Positions 39,628-47,477 of a DNA stretch of 64,000 nucleotides are shown piece after piece (position 1 is the first letter of the stretch; each line of letters begins with the position of its first letter). Position numbers and translations under genes: made by a program. The notes under the pieces are model-generated. The model did not search any database. It saw only the letters and a list, made by a program, of their open reading frames with translations, and was not told where the DNA came from. Location: NCBI GenBank assembly GCA_023420415.1, contig JAEZWF010000056.1, positions 1 through 64,000 of the forward strand, given 5' to 3'. Origin of the DNA: Actinomycetes bacterium (GTDB taxonomy: Bacteria > Actinomycetota > Actinomycetes > Actinomycetales > Dermatophilaceae).

Positions 39628-40575
39628 TCAGTACGCGGCGAGGATGTCGACGACGAAGACGAGGGTGTCGGTGCCCTTGATCTTCGGGGGCGACCCGGCC
39701 GCACCGTAGCCATCGGCGGGCGGGACGACCAGGAGCAGGCGGCTGCCGACGTTGGCGCCGACGATGCTGGAGTCCCAGCCCTTGATGACCTGCTGCTGGC
39801 CGATGACCGTCTCGAAGTACTTCGTCGGGCTGTTGGCGGAGGAGTCGAACACCTCGCCGTTGCGCCACAGGGCGCCGGTGTAGCTGACCCGGACGGTCTG
39901 TCCCGCCTTCACCTTCGGACCCGTGCCCTGGATGAGCGGCTGGCTGATGGTCTTGGTCGGGGCCTTGGCGCCCTTGGGGATCGTGATGGTGGCGGGCTTG
40001 CCCTCCTCGACCTTGACGGTCGGCAGGCCCTTCTTCGGCGCGACGGCCTTGCCCTGGGCGGTCGGCAGCGCCTTGGTCGCGGACACGACGTCCATCAGGA
40101 AGAGCACGCTGTCGTTGGCGCCGACCTTGAGGTCGGCGTTGCCCTGGCTGCCGAAGGCGTCCTTGGGTGGCATCGCCACGAGCACGCGCGAGCCCACCTT
40201 CTGGTTGGTCAGGCCCTTCTTGAACCCGGGCAGCAGCTGCTGGGAGTCCAGGCTCAGGCCGAGGTTCTGCTTGCCGAAGTTGGTGTCCAGCACCGAGGCG
40301 TCCTTGGCGTTGAGCAGGACGTACTTGATGCTCACGATCTCGTCGCCCTTGACCGGGGCGCCGTCGCCCTCCTTGACCACCTTGGTGGTGGTGTCAGTGA
40401 CGGTGAGGGGCTTGGGCTCGACCTTGACGGTGGGGGCCTGGGTGGCGCTGCCACCGGTCACGGTGACCTTGTCGAGGGCGCCGGTCTTGGGCTTCTCCTC
40501 CGAACCACAGGCGGTGAGGGTGAGGGCGCCGGCCAGCAGCGCGGCGCCGAGGGCGCTGATGCGTCGAGAGTGCAC
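39628..40575 (-). CDS. Lipoprotein with FKBP-type prolyl isomerase domains
   Basis: This protein of about 315 residues has a lipoprotein signal (GAALLAGALTLTAC). Two FKBP-like domains follow. A divergent N-terminal one spans about residues 55-170 (LLPGFKKGLTNQKVGSRVLV) and a C-terminal one with the full active-site set spans about 215-315 (VSYTGALWRNGEVFDSS, IKGWDSSIVGANVGSRLLLV). It should fold secreted proteins at the outer membrane face. The GTG at 40573-40575 is used as the start, with only a weak GAAAGA upstream. It lies 43 nt upstream of the cytoplasmic FKBP gene and downstream of pafA. Confidence 0.92.
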   Translation of the reverse strand: MHSRRISALGAALLAGALTLTACGSEEKPKTGALDKVTVTGGSATQAPTVKVEPKPLTVTDTTTKVVKEGDGAPVKGDEIVSIKYVLLNAKDASVLDTNFGKQNLGLSLDSQQLLPGFKKGLTNQKVGSRVLVAMPPKDAFGSQGNADLKVGANDSVLFLMDVVSATKALPTAQGKAVAPKKGLPTVKVEEGKPATITIPKGAKAPTKTISQPLIQGTGPKVKAGQTVRVSYTGALWRNGEVFDSSANSPTKYFETVIGQQQVIKGWDSSIVGANVGSRLLLVVPPADGYGAAGSPPKIKGTDTLVFVVDILAAY

Positions 40576-40645
40576 GAGTTGGGGTCTTTCGGTAGGAACC
40601 AGTCGGTCGCCACCATAACCGCCGCACCTGTGACCACCGAAAACG

Positions 40646-42013
40646 TCAGCCGCGCATCCCCTCGATGAGACGCTCGACGCGCACGTCCTCGGAGGCGAAC
40701 GGGTCCTTGCACAGGACGGTGCGCTGGGCCTGGTCGTTGAGCTTGAGGTGCACCCAGTCGACGGTGAAGTCGCGGCGGTGCTCCTGCGCCGCCTTGATGA
40801 AGTCACCCCGCAGCTTGGCGCGGGTCGTCTGTGGCGGGACCGTCTTGGCCTCGAACACCTCAGGGTCGGTGCACACGCGCGCCGCGCGGCCGTGCTTCTG
40901 CAGCAGGTAGAACAGGCCCCGCTCCCGGTTGACGTCGTGGTAGGCAAGGTCGAGCTGGGCGATCCGCGGGTGCTCCATCGGCAGGTCGTGCTTGGCCATG
41001 TAGCCGGTGATGAGCTTGTGCTTGATGACCCAGTCGATCTCGGTGTCGACCAGCGACAGGTTGTCGGTCTCGACCGCGCGCAACGTGCGCTCCCAGAGGT
41101 CGAGCACCTGCTTGTGGATCGGGTCGGTCAGCCCCTCCCGGTCAGCGAACGCGGTGGCCCGCTCGAGGTACTCCGTCTGGATCTGCAGCGCCGACAGCTC
41201 GCGCCCGTTGGACAGGCGAACGGTCTTGCGGCCCGTCATGTCGTGGCTCATCTCGCGGATCGCCCGGATGGGGTTCTCCAGCGTCAGGTCCCGGACGACG
41301 ACACCCGCCTCGATCATGCGCAGCACGAGGTCGGCGGACCCGACCTTGAGCATCGTCGTGGTCTCGCTCATGTTCGAGTCACCGACGATGACGTGCAGGC
41401 GCCGGTAGCGCTCCGCGTCGGCGTGCGGCTCGTCGCGGGTGTTGATGATGGGGCGGCTGCGGGTCGTCGCCGACGAGACGCCCTCCCAGATGTGGTCGGC
41501 GCGTTGGCTGACGCAGAACGTCGCGCCCTTGCTCGTGGTGACGACCTTCCCTGCGCCACAAGTGATCTGGCGACTCACGAGGAACGGGATCAGCACGTCG
41601 GACAACGCCTGGAACTCACCGGCGCGACCAACGAGGTAGTTCTCGTGGCAGCCGTAGGAGTTGCCCGCCGAGTCGGTGTTGTTCTTGAAGACGTAGATCT
41701 CGCCCTCGATGCCCTCCTCGGCCAACCGCTCCTGCGCGTCGGCGACGAGGCCCTCGACGATCCGCTCCCCCGCCTTGTCGTGGATGACCAGCTGGCGCAC
41801 GTGGTCGCACTCGGGCGTCGCGTACTCAGGGTGCGAGCCGACGTCGAGGTAGAGCCGTGACCCGTTGGAGAGGAAGACGTTCGAGGAACGTCCCCACGAG
41901 ACCACCTTGCGGAACAGGTAGCGCGCGACCTCGTCGGGGGTGAGCCGGCGCTGCCCCTGGAAGGTGCACGTGATGCCGTACTCGTTCTCGATCCCGAAGA
42001 TCCGACGCTCCAT
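40646..42013 (-). CDS. pafA: Pup-protein ligase PafA
   Basis: This 455-residue carboxylate-amine ligase of the glutamine-synthetase/GCL fold attaches deamidated Pup to lysines of target proteins. The N-terminal RIFGIENEYGITCTFQGQRR carries metal-binding glutamates. GRSSNVFLSNGSRLYLDVGSH and KNNTDSAGNSYGCHENYLV follow, with RPIINTRDEPHADAERYRRL later. The ATG at 42011-42013 has TACAGT 6 nt upstream and no Shine-Dalgarno sequence. The rest of the pathway (prcA, prcB, pup, dop, arc) lies to the right. Confidence 0.97.
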   Translation of the reverse strand: MERRIFGIENEYGITCTFQGQRRLTPDEVARYLFRKVVSWGRSSNVFLSNGSRLYLDVGSHPEYATPECDHVRQLVIHDKAGERIVEGLVADAQERLAEEGIEGEIYVFKNNTDSAGNSYGCHENYLVGRAGEFQALSDVLIPFLVSRQITCGAGKVVTTSKGATFCVSQRADHIWEGVSSATTRSRPIINTRDEPHADAERYRRLHVIVGDSNMSETTTMLKVGSADLVLRMIEAGVVVRDLTLENPIRAIREMSHDMTGRKTVRLSNGRELSALQIQTEYLERATAFADREGLTDPIHKQVLDLWERTLRAVETDNLSLVDTEIDWVIKHKLITGYMAKHDLPMEHPRIAQLDLAYHDVNRERGLFYLLQKHGRAARVCTDPEVFEAKTVPPQTTRAKLRGDFIKAAQEHRRDFTVDWVHLKLNDQAQRTVLCKDPFASEDVRVERLIEGMRG

Positions 42014-42019
42014 GGGACC

Positions 42020-42025
42020 ACTGTA
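42020..42025 (-). promoter_or_regulatory. Candidate -10 box of pafA
   Basis: On the minus strand TACAGT ends 6 nt before the pafA ATG, with no ribosome-binding site, suggesting a leaderless transcript. Confidence 0.5.
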
Positions 42026-42119
42026 AACACCGCAGGTCAGCGTCTACTCCGGGTAAAGGGATGGTCTGGACTCCCGAACCCCTCTGCAATCGCACAGTCC
42101 CGTGCGCGACACTGGCCCC

Positions 42120-43604
42120 ATGCCCGACGCCCCCGCGGACACGGCGAACCGGACCGGAGGCCAGCCGACCACCCCGATCGGTGACCTGACCCGGCATACC
42201 CAGTCGATCCTTGAACGCGCCCAGGCGTATGCCGACGCGATGCGGGCCGAGACCGACGAGACGCTCGCCGTTGCGCGGGCCGACGCGGAGCGGATGCGCG
42301 CCGAGGCACGTGCGCTGCTCGAGGACGCCCAGCGCCAGCACGCCGACGCCGTCCGTGACCGGGAGCTCGTCGGGCGCGCCCTCAGCGACGCGCAGGGCGA
42401 GGCGGCCTCGCTCGTCGCCGACGCGACCGAGCAGGCGTCGATGCTCACCCAGTCGGCCACGCGCACCAGTGAGGAAGCGGTCGCCGACGCCCGTGCCGAA
42501 GCCCAGCGTCTGGTCGCCCGGGCGACCGAGGAGTCGCAGCGGCTGCGGGCCAGCGCACAGACCGACTACGACGAGGCGATGAGCCGGTATGCCGCGCACG
42601 AACGTGAGCGGGACGCGGACTTCGCGGCGGGCGTGGCGAAGATGGACAGTCACTTCGCGCAGCGCGACGAGGAGCAGAAGGCCGCCCACGCGACCCTGCT
42701 GACCCGGGCGCAGGAGGCAGCCGAGGAGGCGCGCGCCACGGCGGCCGCCGAGGCCGAGGAGACGAGGTCGGCCGCGGAACAGCACCTCGCCGAACGCCGG
42801 GCGCAGGCCGCACAGCTCGTCGAGCAGGCGCGGGCCGATGCCCAGGACCGTCTCGACCGGGCGCACGCCGAGGCGACCGAGATCATGACCCAGGCCGAGG
42901 ACCACCTGAAGTGGGGCCAGGACACGGTGCGGCGCGTCCTCGACGAGGGCGAGGCAGAGGTGGCGCGGTTGCGCCGCGAGACCCACCAGGAGCTCGGCGC
43001 ACGGATGCGCTCGCGGCGCCAGCTGATCCAGACCGCACTCGCCCGGGCGGCCCACCGGGCCAGGGGTGAGCGGGAGTCGGCGCGCGCCGAGTCCGAACGC
43101 GTCCGGGCCCAGGCCGAGGCCATCCTCGCGGCCGCGCAGGCCCAGGCGGAGCGCACGACAGCAGCGGCGGAGCAGCAGGCCGAGCGCACCCGGCGCAGCG
43201 CCGAGGACACCGAGCGGCTCGCCGAGGAGCGGGCGACCCGTCGGGTCGAGGAGGCCGAGAAGGCTGCCCGTCTCGTCCGCGAGCGCACCGCCTCCGAGAT
43301 CGAGCGACTCCAGCGCGAGACCCACGAGTCGCACCGCGCCGCCCGTGAGCAGCTGGTGTCCTCGGCCACGCAGGCCCGCGAGGAGGCCGACCGCGTGCGC
43401 ACCGAGGCGCGTGCCATGCTCGACCGCGCCCGCGCCGAGGTCGCCTCGCTCGCGTCGCGCCGCGAGGACATCACCAAGCAGCTCGGCCACCTCACCGGCG
43501 TGATCGACGCCCTGGCCGTGCCCGAGAAGGTCATGCCGAACCAGGTCAACGGTGACCAGCAGTCCCCACTCCCCACCGAGAACGAACGGACCGACCATGA
43601 GTGA
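42120..43604 (+). CDS. Long coiled-coil protein (Scy/FilP-like)
   Basis: This 494-residue protein is almost entirely Ala/Glu/Arg/Gln heptad coiled coil, beginning LTRHTQSILERAQAYADAMR and ending SRREDITKQLGHLTGVIDAL. No membrane segment or catalytic motif is seen. It resembles actinobacterial filament-forming proteins annotated as cellulose-binding or Scy/FilP-like, which act at cell poles with DivIVA. The next gene encodes a DivIVA-domain protein sharing the C-terminal motif and overlapping by 8 nt, so the two proteins probably work together. The ATG at 42120 is used; GACACT lies 6 nt upstream. Confidence 0.75.
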   Translation: MPDAPADTANRTGGQPTTPIGDLTRHTQSILERAQAYADAMRAETDETLAVARADAERMRAEARALLEDAQRQHADAVRDRELVGRALSDAQGEAASLVADATEQASMLTQSATRTSEEAVADARAEAQRLVARATEESQRLRASAQTDYDEAMSRYAAHERERDADFAAGVAKMDSHFAQRDEEQKAAHATLLTRAQEAAEEARATAAAEAEETRSAAEQHLAERRAQAAQLVEQARADAQDRLDRAHAEATEIMTQAEDHLKWGQDTVRRVLDEGEAEVARLRRETHQELGARMRSRRQLIQTALARAAHRARGERESARAESERVRAQAEAILAAAQAQAERTTAAAEQQAERTRRSAEDTERLAEERATRRVEEAEKAARLVRERTASEIERLQRETHESHRAAREQLVSSATQAREEADRVRTEARAMLDRARAEVASLASRREDITKQLGHLTGVIDALAVPEKVMPNQVNGDQQSPLPTENERTDHE

Positions 43605-44694
43605 CAGCACCTCCTTCCGCAGCGTCCTGCGTGGCTACGACCCCGCCCAGGTCGACCAGTGGCAGGCGGAGACGTCCAACGCGCTGGCCCAGGCCCGCGG
43701 TGAGGCCGCAGAGCGCACCGTCGAGGTGAGCGAGCTGCGGGCGGCCCTGACCCGGGCGCAGGAGCAGCACACCGGCGTGACCCGCCAGCTCGAGGCGTTG
43801 CAGGACGAGCAGCGCAAGGCGGCGGCCCCGACCTTCGCGGACCTCGGTGACCGGATCGGGTCGATCCTGACCCTGGCCGACCAGGAGGCCACCGACATCC
43901 GCGACAAGGCGCGGGTGGATGCCGACACACTCGTGGGCACCTCCCAGCTCGAGGCCGACCAGGCGCGCAAGGCCGCCGACGCGTATGCCGCGGAGGTGCG
44001 TGCCAAAGCCGACGCTGAGGCGACGCAGGTCGTGGAGAAAGCCAAGCAGCAGGCCGACTCGATCCTCGACGACGCCGATCGTGAGGCGTCCGCCCGCCGC
44101 GAGGAGGCCGAGGCGTTCTACGAGCACCAGCGTGCCCGGGCGGCCGCTGCGGCCGCCGACTTCGAGTCCACCCTGGGCCAGCGTCGGGACAAGGCGGCGG
44201 CCGAGTTCTCGGCCCAGATGGCCCAGCACGAGCAGGCCCTCACCCAGGCGCAGGAGCGCGCCCAGGCACTGAACGCGGAGAGCGAGCGCGCCCACAGCGA
44301 CGCGTCCTCGGAGGCCAAGCGACTGGTCGAGGACGCCCGCGCCGAGGCCGAGCAGCACGTCGCCTCCGCCCGCGAGCAGGCCGAGCGGATCCGCCGCGAC
44401 TCCGAGCGCGAGCTCGCCGCCGCCACGGCCCGCCGCGACAGCATCACGGCCCAGCTCAGCAACGTCCGGCAGATGCTCGCCACCCTCGGTGGCGCGTCCA
44501 TGGTCGACAACCTCACCGACGAGCAGCCCGCCCCGGCGGCCGACCCAGAGCCGCAGGAGCAAGCGGACACGGCGGCCGACGTCGCGCCGCAGGACGAGGC
44601 GGACGCGGCAGTCGACGAGACGGACGCGGCAGTCGACGAGGCGGACGGCACGGACGCGGCCGCCGAGAAGGCCGCGGCGCCCAGCCACGCCTGA
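43597..44694 (+). CDS. DivIVA-domain coiled-coil protein
   Basis: This 365-residue protein opens with the DivIVA-type membrane-targeting module FRSVLRGYDPAQVDQWQAE and continues as coiled coil, with TARRDSITAQLSNVRQMLAT near residue 295. The tail is acidic and encoded by a 21-bp tandem repeat. DivIVA proteins mark curved membranes and poles and guide growth. The start overlaps the previous gene by 8 nt. The shared C-terminal motif suggests the pair arose by duplication. Confidence 0.85.
   Translation: MSDSTSFRSVLRGYDPAQVDQWQAETSNALAQARGEAAERTVEVSELRAALTRAQEQHTGVTRQLEALQDEQRKAAAPTFADLGDRIGSILTLADQEATDIRDKARVDADTLVGTSQLEADQARKAADAYAAEVRAKADAEATQVVEKAKQQADSILDDADREASARREEAEAFYEHQRARAAAAAADFESTLGQRRDKAAAEFSAQMAQHEQALTQAQERAQALNAESERAHSDASSEAKRLVEDARAEAEQHVASAREQAERIRRDSERELAAATARRDSITAQLSNVRQMLATLGGASMVDNLTDEQPAPAADPEPQEQADTAADVAPQDEADAAVDETDAAVDEADGTDAAAEKAAAPSHA
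44593..44660 (+). repeat. 21-bp tandem repeat in the DivIVA-like gene
   Basis: The unit GACGAGGCGGACGCGGCAGTC occurs twice with one substitution, followed by a diverged third copy, encoding DEADAAVDETDAAVDEADG. It makes the acidic tail and could vary in copy number. Confidence 0.75.
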
Positions 44695-44780
44695 TGCGCA
44701 CGCTCGTCCTGGGCGGCACCGCCTGGCTCGGGCGTGAGGTGACCGCAGCGGCCCGCGCGGACGGGTTCACCCCGAGCTGA
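44694..44780 (+). pseudogene. Remnant of an NAD-dependent epimerase/dehydratase gene (first 28 codons)
   Basis: Directly after the DivIVA-like stop (TGATG overlap), a 28-codon frame reads MRTLVLGGTAWLGREVTAAA and ends GFTPS before a stop. This is the start of a Rossmann-fold SDR/epimerase (GGTxWLG dinucleotide motif) cut off where homologs continue with the second strand. The rest of the gene is absent, and the peroxiredoxin promoter region follows. It is most likely the leftover of a deletion. Confidence 0.65.
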
Positions 44781-44821
44781 TCCGCGTCCATCATCCGGAC
44801 GGGGTATCCACAGTCCGGTCA

Positions 44822-44860
44822 GGTAACGGCATGTTTGGTCATGACAAACATTTGGTTACC
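44822..44860. promoter_or_regulatory. 39-bp dyad upstream of the 1-Cys peroxiredoxin
   Basis: GGTAAC (44822-44827) mirrors GTTACC (44855-44860), and ATGTTTG (44831-44837) mirrors CAAACAT (44845-44851) around a central GTCATGA, so both arms are symmetric about one axis. It ends 13 nt before the peroxiredoxin ATG. It could be an operator for a dimeric or tetrameric redox regulator (LysR/OxyR or MarR type) or an mRNA hairpin near the ribosome-binding site. Confidence 0.65.
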
Positions 44861-44873
44861 TCTGGAGGACCGC

Positions 44874-45509
44874 ATGGCCACGCTGCGACTCGGCGACGAC
44901 GCGCCCGACTTCACCGCCCAGACCACCGAGGGTGAGCTGAGCTTCCACGACTGGAAGGGCGACGGGTGGGCCGTGCTCTTCAGCCACCCGGCCGACTTCA
45001 CGCCCGTCTGCACCACCGAGCTCGGTCGCGTCGCCCAGCTCAAGGACGAGTGGGCCGCCCGCAACACCAAGGTGATCGCCGTGTCCGTGGACTCGGTCGA
45101 GGACCACGAGGCGTGGAAGGCCGACATCGCCGAGGTCGCCGGCTCCCCCGTCGACTACCCGATCGTCGGCGACAAGGATCGCCAGGTGGCCGAGCTCTAC
45201 GACATGATCCACCCCGGCGCCGGCGACACCTCCCCCGTCCGTTCGGTGTTCCTCATCGACCCGGCGGGCAAGGTGCGGCTGTCGCTGACGTACCCCAAGA
45301 GCGCCGGACGCAACTTCGACGAGATCCTGCGCGCCCTTGACGCGCTCCAGGTCAATGACGCGGGGCCGTTCTCCACGCCCGCCGACTGGAAGCAGGGTGA
45401 GCGCATCATCGTCGCCCCCACCGTCACGACGGCCGACGCGCAGGCGAAGTTCAAGGACGTCGAAGAGGTCAAGCCCTACCTGCGTTACGCCGCAGCCCCG
45501 ACGCCCTGA
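44874..45509 (+). CDS. 1-Cys peroxiredoxin (Prx6-type AhpC/TSA)
   Basis: This 211-residue thiol peroxidase has the peroxidatic cysteine in HPADFTPVCTTELG (about residue 46), the catalytic Arg region and the Prx6-specific C-terminal domain with GPFSTPADWKQGERIIV. It reduces peroxides in the cytoplasm. The ATG at 44874 follows GGAGG at a proper distance; an earlier in-frame ATG would lie inside the dyad. A strong hairpin follows the gene. Confidence 0.95.
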   Translation: MATLRLGDDAPDFTAQTTEGELSFHDWKGDGWAVLFSHPADFTPVCTTELGRVAQLKDEWAARNTKVIAVSVDSVEDHEAWKADIAEVAGSPVDYPIVGDKDRQVAELYDMIHPGAGDTSPVRSVFLIDPAGKVRLSLTYPKSAGRNFDEILRALDALQVNDAGPFSTPADWKQGERIIVAPTVTTADAQAKFKDVEEVKPYLRYAAAPTP

Positions 45510-45546
45510 CGGGCGCCGTCCCCGGCCGTCTCCTCCTCGACCGGGG

Positions 45547-45596
45547 CGTATGCCGCGTCCGCGCCTCCCACCCCTCCGGCGCGGACGCGGCATACG
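45547..45596. terminator. Terminator-like hairpin built on an inverted GTATGCCG pair (after peroxiredoxin)
   Basis: CGTATGCCGCGTCCGCGCC (45547-45565) and its exact complement (45578-45596) form a 19-bp stem with a 12-nt loop, 38 nt after the peroxiredoxin stop and 9 nt before the next start codon. Each arm carries the over-represented octamer. Confidence 0.75.
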
Positions 45597-45604
45597 GTTG
45601 GCTC

Positions 45605-46336
45605 ATGAGTGAAGCCACCGCAGTCCAGGTCCCCGTCCTCGACGGGCTCATGCCCGCCGACCTGCACCTGCCTGAGTCGGGTCGCGGTCCGGGTCTCGTG
45701 CTCTTCCAGGAGATCTTCGGCGTCGGCGACTACATCGACGCGCGAGCGCGGGACCTCGCCGCGCGGGGCTACGTCGTCCTCGTGCCGCACTTCTACTGGC
45801 GCCTGCCCGGCGGCGACGAGGTCGTGCCGTCGGGCGAGCTGGACCGCGCCATGGGGCTGCTCCAGCAGTTCGACTGGGAGCTCGGGGTCGCCGACGGAGC
45901 CGCTGCCCTGGCCCACCTCCAGCAGCGCGACGAGGTCGACGGGCCGGTGGGCCTCATCGGGTTCTGCTTCGGTGGCGGCCTGGCGTTCGCCGTCGCTGCC
46001 GCCACCGCAACGCTCGGTGAAGGCGCACCCGATGCCCTCGTGAGCTACTACGGGTCGGCCCTGCCCAACCTACTGGGCCTGGCCGGCCAGGTCGACACCC
46101 CCTCGCTGTACCACTTCGGCCTCGACGACACCTACATCCCGGCCGACACCGTGCGAGAGATCGAGCGCGCGCTCACCGAGGGCGGGACGGACGTCACGTT
46201 CCGCACCTATCCCGGTGCCGGGCACGCGTTCGACAACCCGGACCCGGCGTTCCACCACGAGGGCGCGTCGCAGGAGGCCTGGGCGGCCACGACCGAGTGG
46301 CTCGAGGAGAAGCTGCCCGTGGGCGACCCGTCCTGA
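45605..46336 (+). CDS. Dienelactone hydrolase-family protein
   Basis: This 243-residue alpha/beta hydrolase has the nucleophile Cys 121 in GFCFGGG, Asp in LDDTYIP and His in GAGHAFDN, the Cys-Asp-His triad of dienelactone hydrolases. FQEIFGVGDYIDARARDLA is the conserved N-terminal segment. Besides dienelactones, members hydrolyse various esters, and the true substrate is unknown. No aromatic-catabolism genes adjoin. Confidence 0.9.
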   Translation: MSEATAVQVPVLDGLMPADLHLPESGRGPGLVLFQEIFGVGDYIDARARDLAARGYVVLVPHFYWRLPGGDEVVPSGELDRAMGLLQQFDWELGVADGAAALAHLQQRDEVDGPVGLIGFCFGGGLAFAVAAATATLGEGAPDALVSYYGSALPNLLGLAGQVDTPSLYHFGLDDTYIPADTVREIERALTEGGTDVTFRTYPGAGHAFDNPDPAFHHEGASQEAWAATTEWLEEKLPVGDPS

Positions 46337-46365
46337 CGGGCGGGGTGCCCCCGCGCCGCACCGGC

Positions 46366-46686
46366 TCAGTGGCTGTTGCCCACCTCGACGAGCAGCACCC
46401 CGGCCATGATGAGCGCGATGCCGAACACCATGACGCGGGTCAGCGGCTCACCGAAGAGGACGCGGCTGAGGACGGCGGTGAGCGCCACGCCGACCGCCGC
46501 CCAGATCCCGTAGGCGACTCCCAGCGGCATACCCTCCGCGAGCGTCAGGGCGAGCAGCGCGAAGGCGACGAGGTATCCCACCGCCACCGCGGCATACCAG
46601 GCGCGGGCGCCCTGCACCGCCATGCGCAGCGACAGCGTGCCCGCGACCTCCGAGCAGATGGCGACCGCGAGGAAGACCCACGCCAT
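46366..46686 (-). CDS. SMR-family small multidrug transporter subunit
   Basis: This 106-residue protein has four helices and the SMR hallmark Glu in AICSEVAGTLSLRMA, plus AYGIWAAVGVALTAVLSRVLFGEPL. It is encoded 1 nt overlapping a second SMR gene upstream. Paired SMR genes usually form heteromeric exporters of cationic compounds or guanidinium-type substrates. Confidence 0.9.
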   Translation of the reverse strand: MAWVFLAVAICSEVAGTLSLRMAVQGARAWYAAVAVGYLVAFALLALTLAEGMPLGVAYGIWAAVGVALTAVLSRVLFGEPLTRVMVFGIALIMAGVLLVEVGNSH

Positions 46687-47048
46687 CAGGGGCGCCCCTG
46701 CCCATGCGGGTCCGGGTGCTGTGCTCCGAGCTCCACGCACAGCACCCCGCCGATGATGAGGACGATGCCCAGACCCATCAGCCAGGTCAAGGGGTCGTCG
46801 AACAGGGCCGCCGAGAGCACCGCGGTGAGTGCGACGCCGACCGCGCCCCAGATGCCGTAGGCGACTCCCAGCGCCATGCCGAGACGCAACACCCGCGACA
46901 GGGCCACGAACGCTGCCACGTAGCCCACCGCGACGACGGCGTACAGGGCCGGGTGCTCCTGGGCGCCCTTGAGCGAGAGCGACCCGGAGACCTCCAGGAC
47001 GATCGCGGCCACGAGTAACCCCCATGCCTTCGTCCGTTCCCCCGTCAC
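46686..47048 (-). CDS. SMR-family small multidrug transporter subunit (partner)
   Basis: This 120-residue four-helix protein has Glu in AIVLEVSGSLSLKGAQ and AYGIWGAVGVALTAVLSAALF, homologous to the next gene, which it overlaps by 1 nt (TGATG). It has a longer hydrophilic C-terminus (HPDPHGQGRP). The two are most likely subunits of one transporter. Confidence 0.9.
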   Translation of the reverse strand: MTGERTKAWGLLVAAIVLEVSGSLSLKGAQEHPALYAVVAVGYVAAFVALSRVLRLGMALGVAYGIWGAVGVALTAVLSAALFDDPLTWLMGLGIVLIIGGVLCVELGAQHPDPHGQGRP

Positions 47049-47144
47049 GCTGCCGATTCAACCAGACCCGTGAGCCGCCCTCGCCGCGTACCATCGCTGG
47101 CACCGGGCCGACCCGCAGGTCGCCCACTGGGGAGGGAGTCAGCG

Positions 47145-47432
47145 ATGAGCACGCGCAGCAGGAGCCGGGCCAGGTGCTTCCAGTGCGGGCAGAGCATGCG
47201 TCGCGGCAAGTACTACTCGCCGCTGGGGCACGCCGTGTGCGAACGGTGCCACGAGCGCGTCAACGGCATGATCGTCGGCGGGATGACAGGCGGCGTCGGT
47301 GGAGCCGTGGTCGGGCCGAGCATCCTGCGGTGGGTGCGCAAGAGCATGGGGGTCACCGACAAGCAGCGGCGCGCCCGGCAGGGCCAACCGACCGAGACCA
47401 GCACGTCCGCGGAGCGCGAGCCGCAGCGCTAG
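47145..47432 (+). CDS. Small CxxC zinc-ribbon protein with Gly-rich segment
   Basis: This 95-residue protein has two cysteine pairs, CFQC and CERCH, about 22 residues apart, forming a likely zinc ribbon. A glycine-rich stretch, IVGGMTGGVGGAVVGP, follows and may insert in or lie on a membrane, and the tail is charged. GGAGGGAG lies about 9 nt before the ATG. No family or function recognised. It ends 35 nt from the prcA stop on the other strand. Confidence 0.65.
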   Translation: MSTRSRSRARCFQCGQSMRRGKYYSPLGHAVCERCHERVNGMIVGGMTGGVGGAVVGPSILRWVRKSMGVTDKQRRARQGQPTETSTSAEREPQR

Positions 47433-47438
47433 GGCCTC

Positions 47439-47477
47439 GCGTCAGGCGGTCGCGTCAGGCGGTCGCGTCAGGCGTTC
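47439..47477. repeat. Three-copy 13-bp tandem repeat at the prcA 3' end
   Basis: GCGTCAGGCGGTC is repeated at 47439-47451 and 47452-47464, with a variant (GGCGTTC end) at 47465-47477. The prcA stop codon (TCA on this strand, 47468-47470) lies in the third unit, so slippage could alter the C-terminus by whole units without much effect. Confidence 0.8.

Noticed and set aside
42120..43604. Coiled-coil protein as a cellulose-binding protein
   Set aside because: That annotation label is used for similar coiled-coil proteins, but no carbohydrate-binding fold or export signal is visible.
44835..44873. Peroxiredoxin start at the upstream in-frame ATG (44835)
   Set aside because: It would place 13 extra residues within the 39-bp dyad and leave the strong GGAGG unused; the ATG at 44874 begins the conserved sequence.
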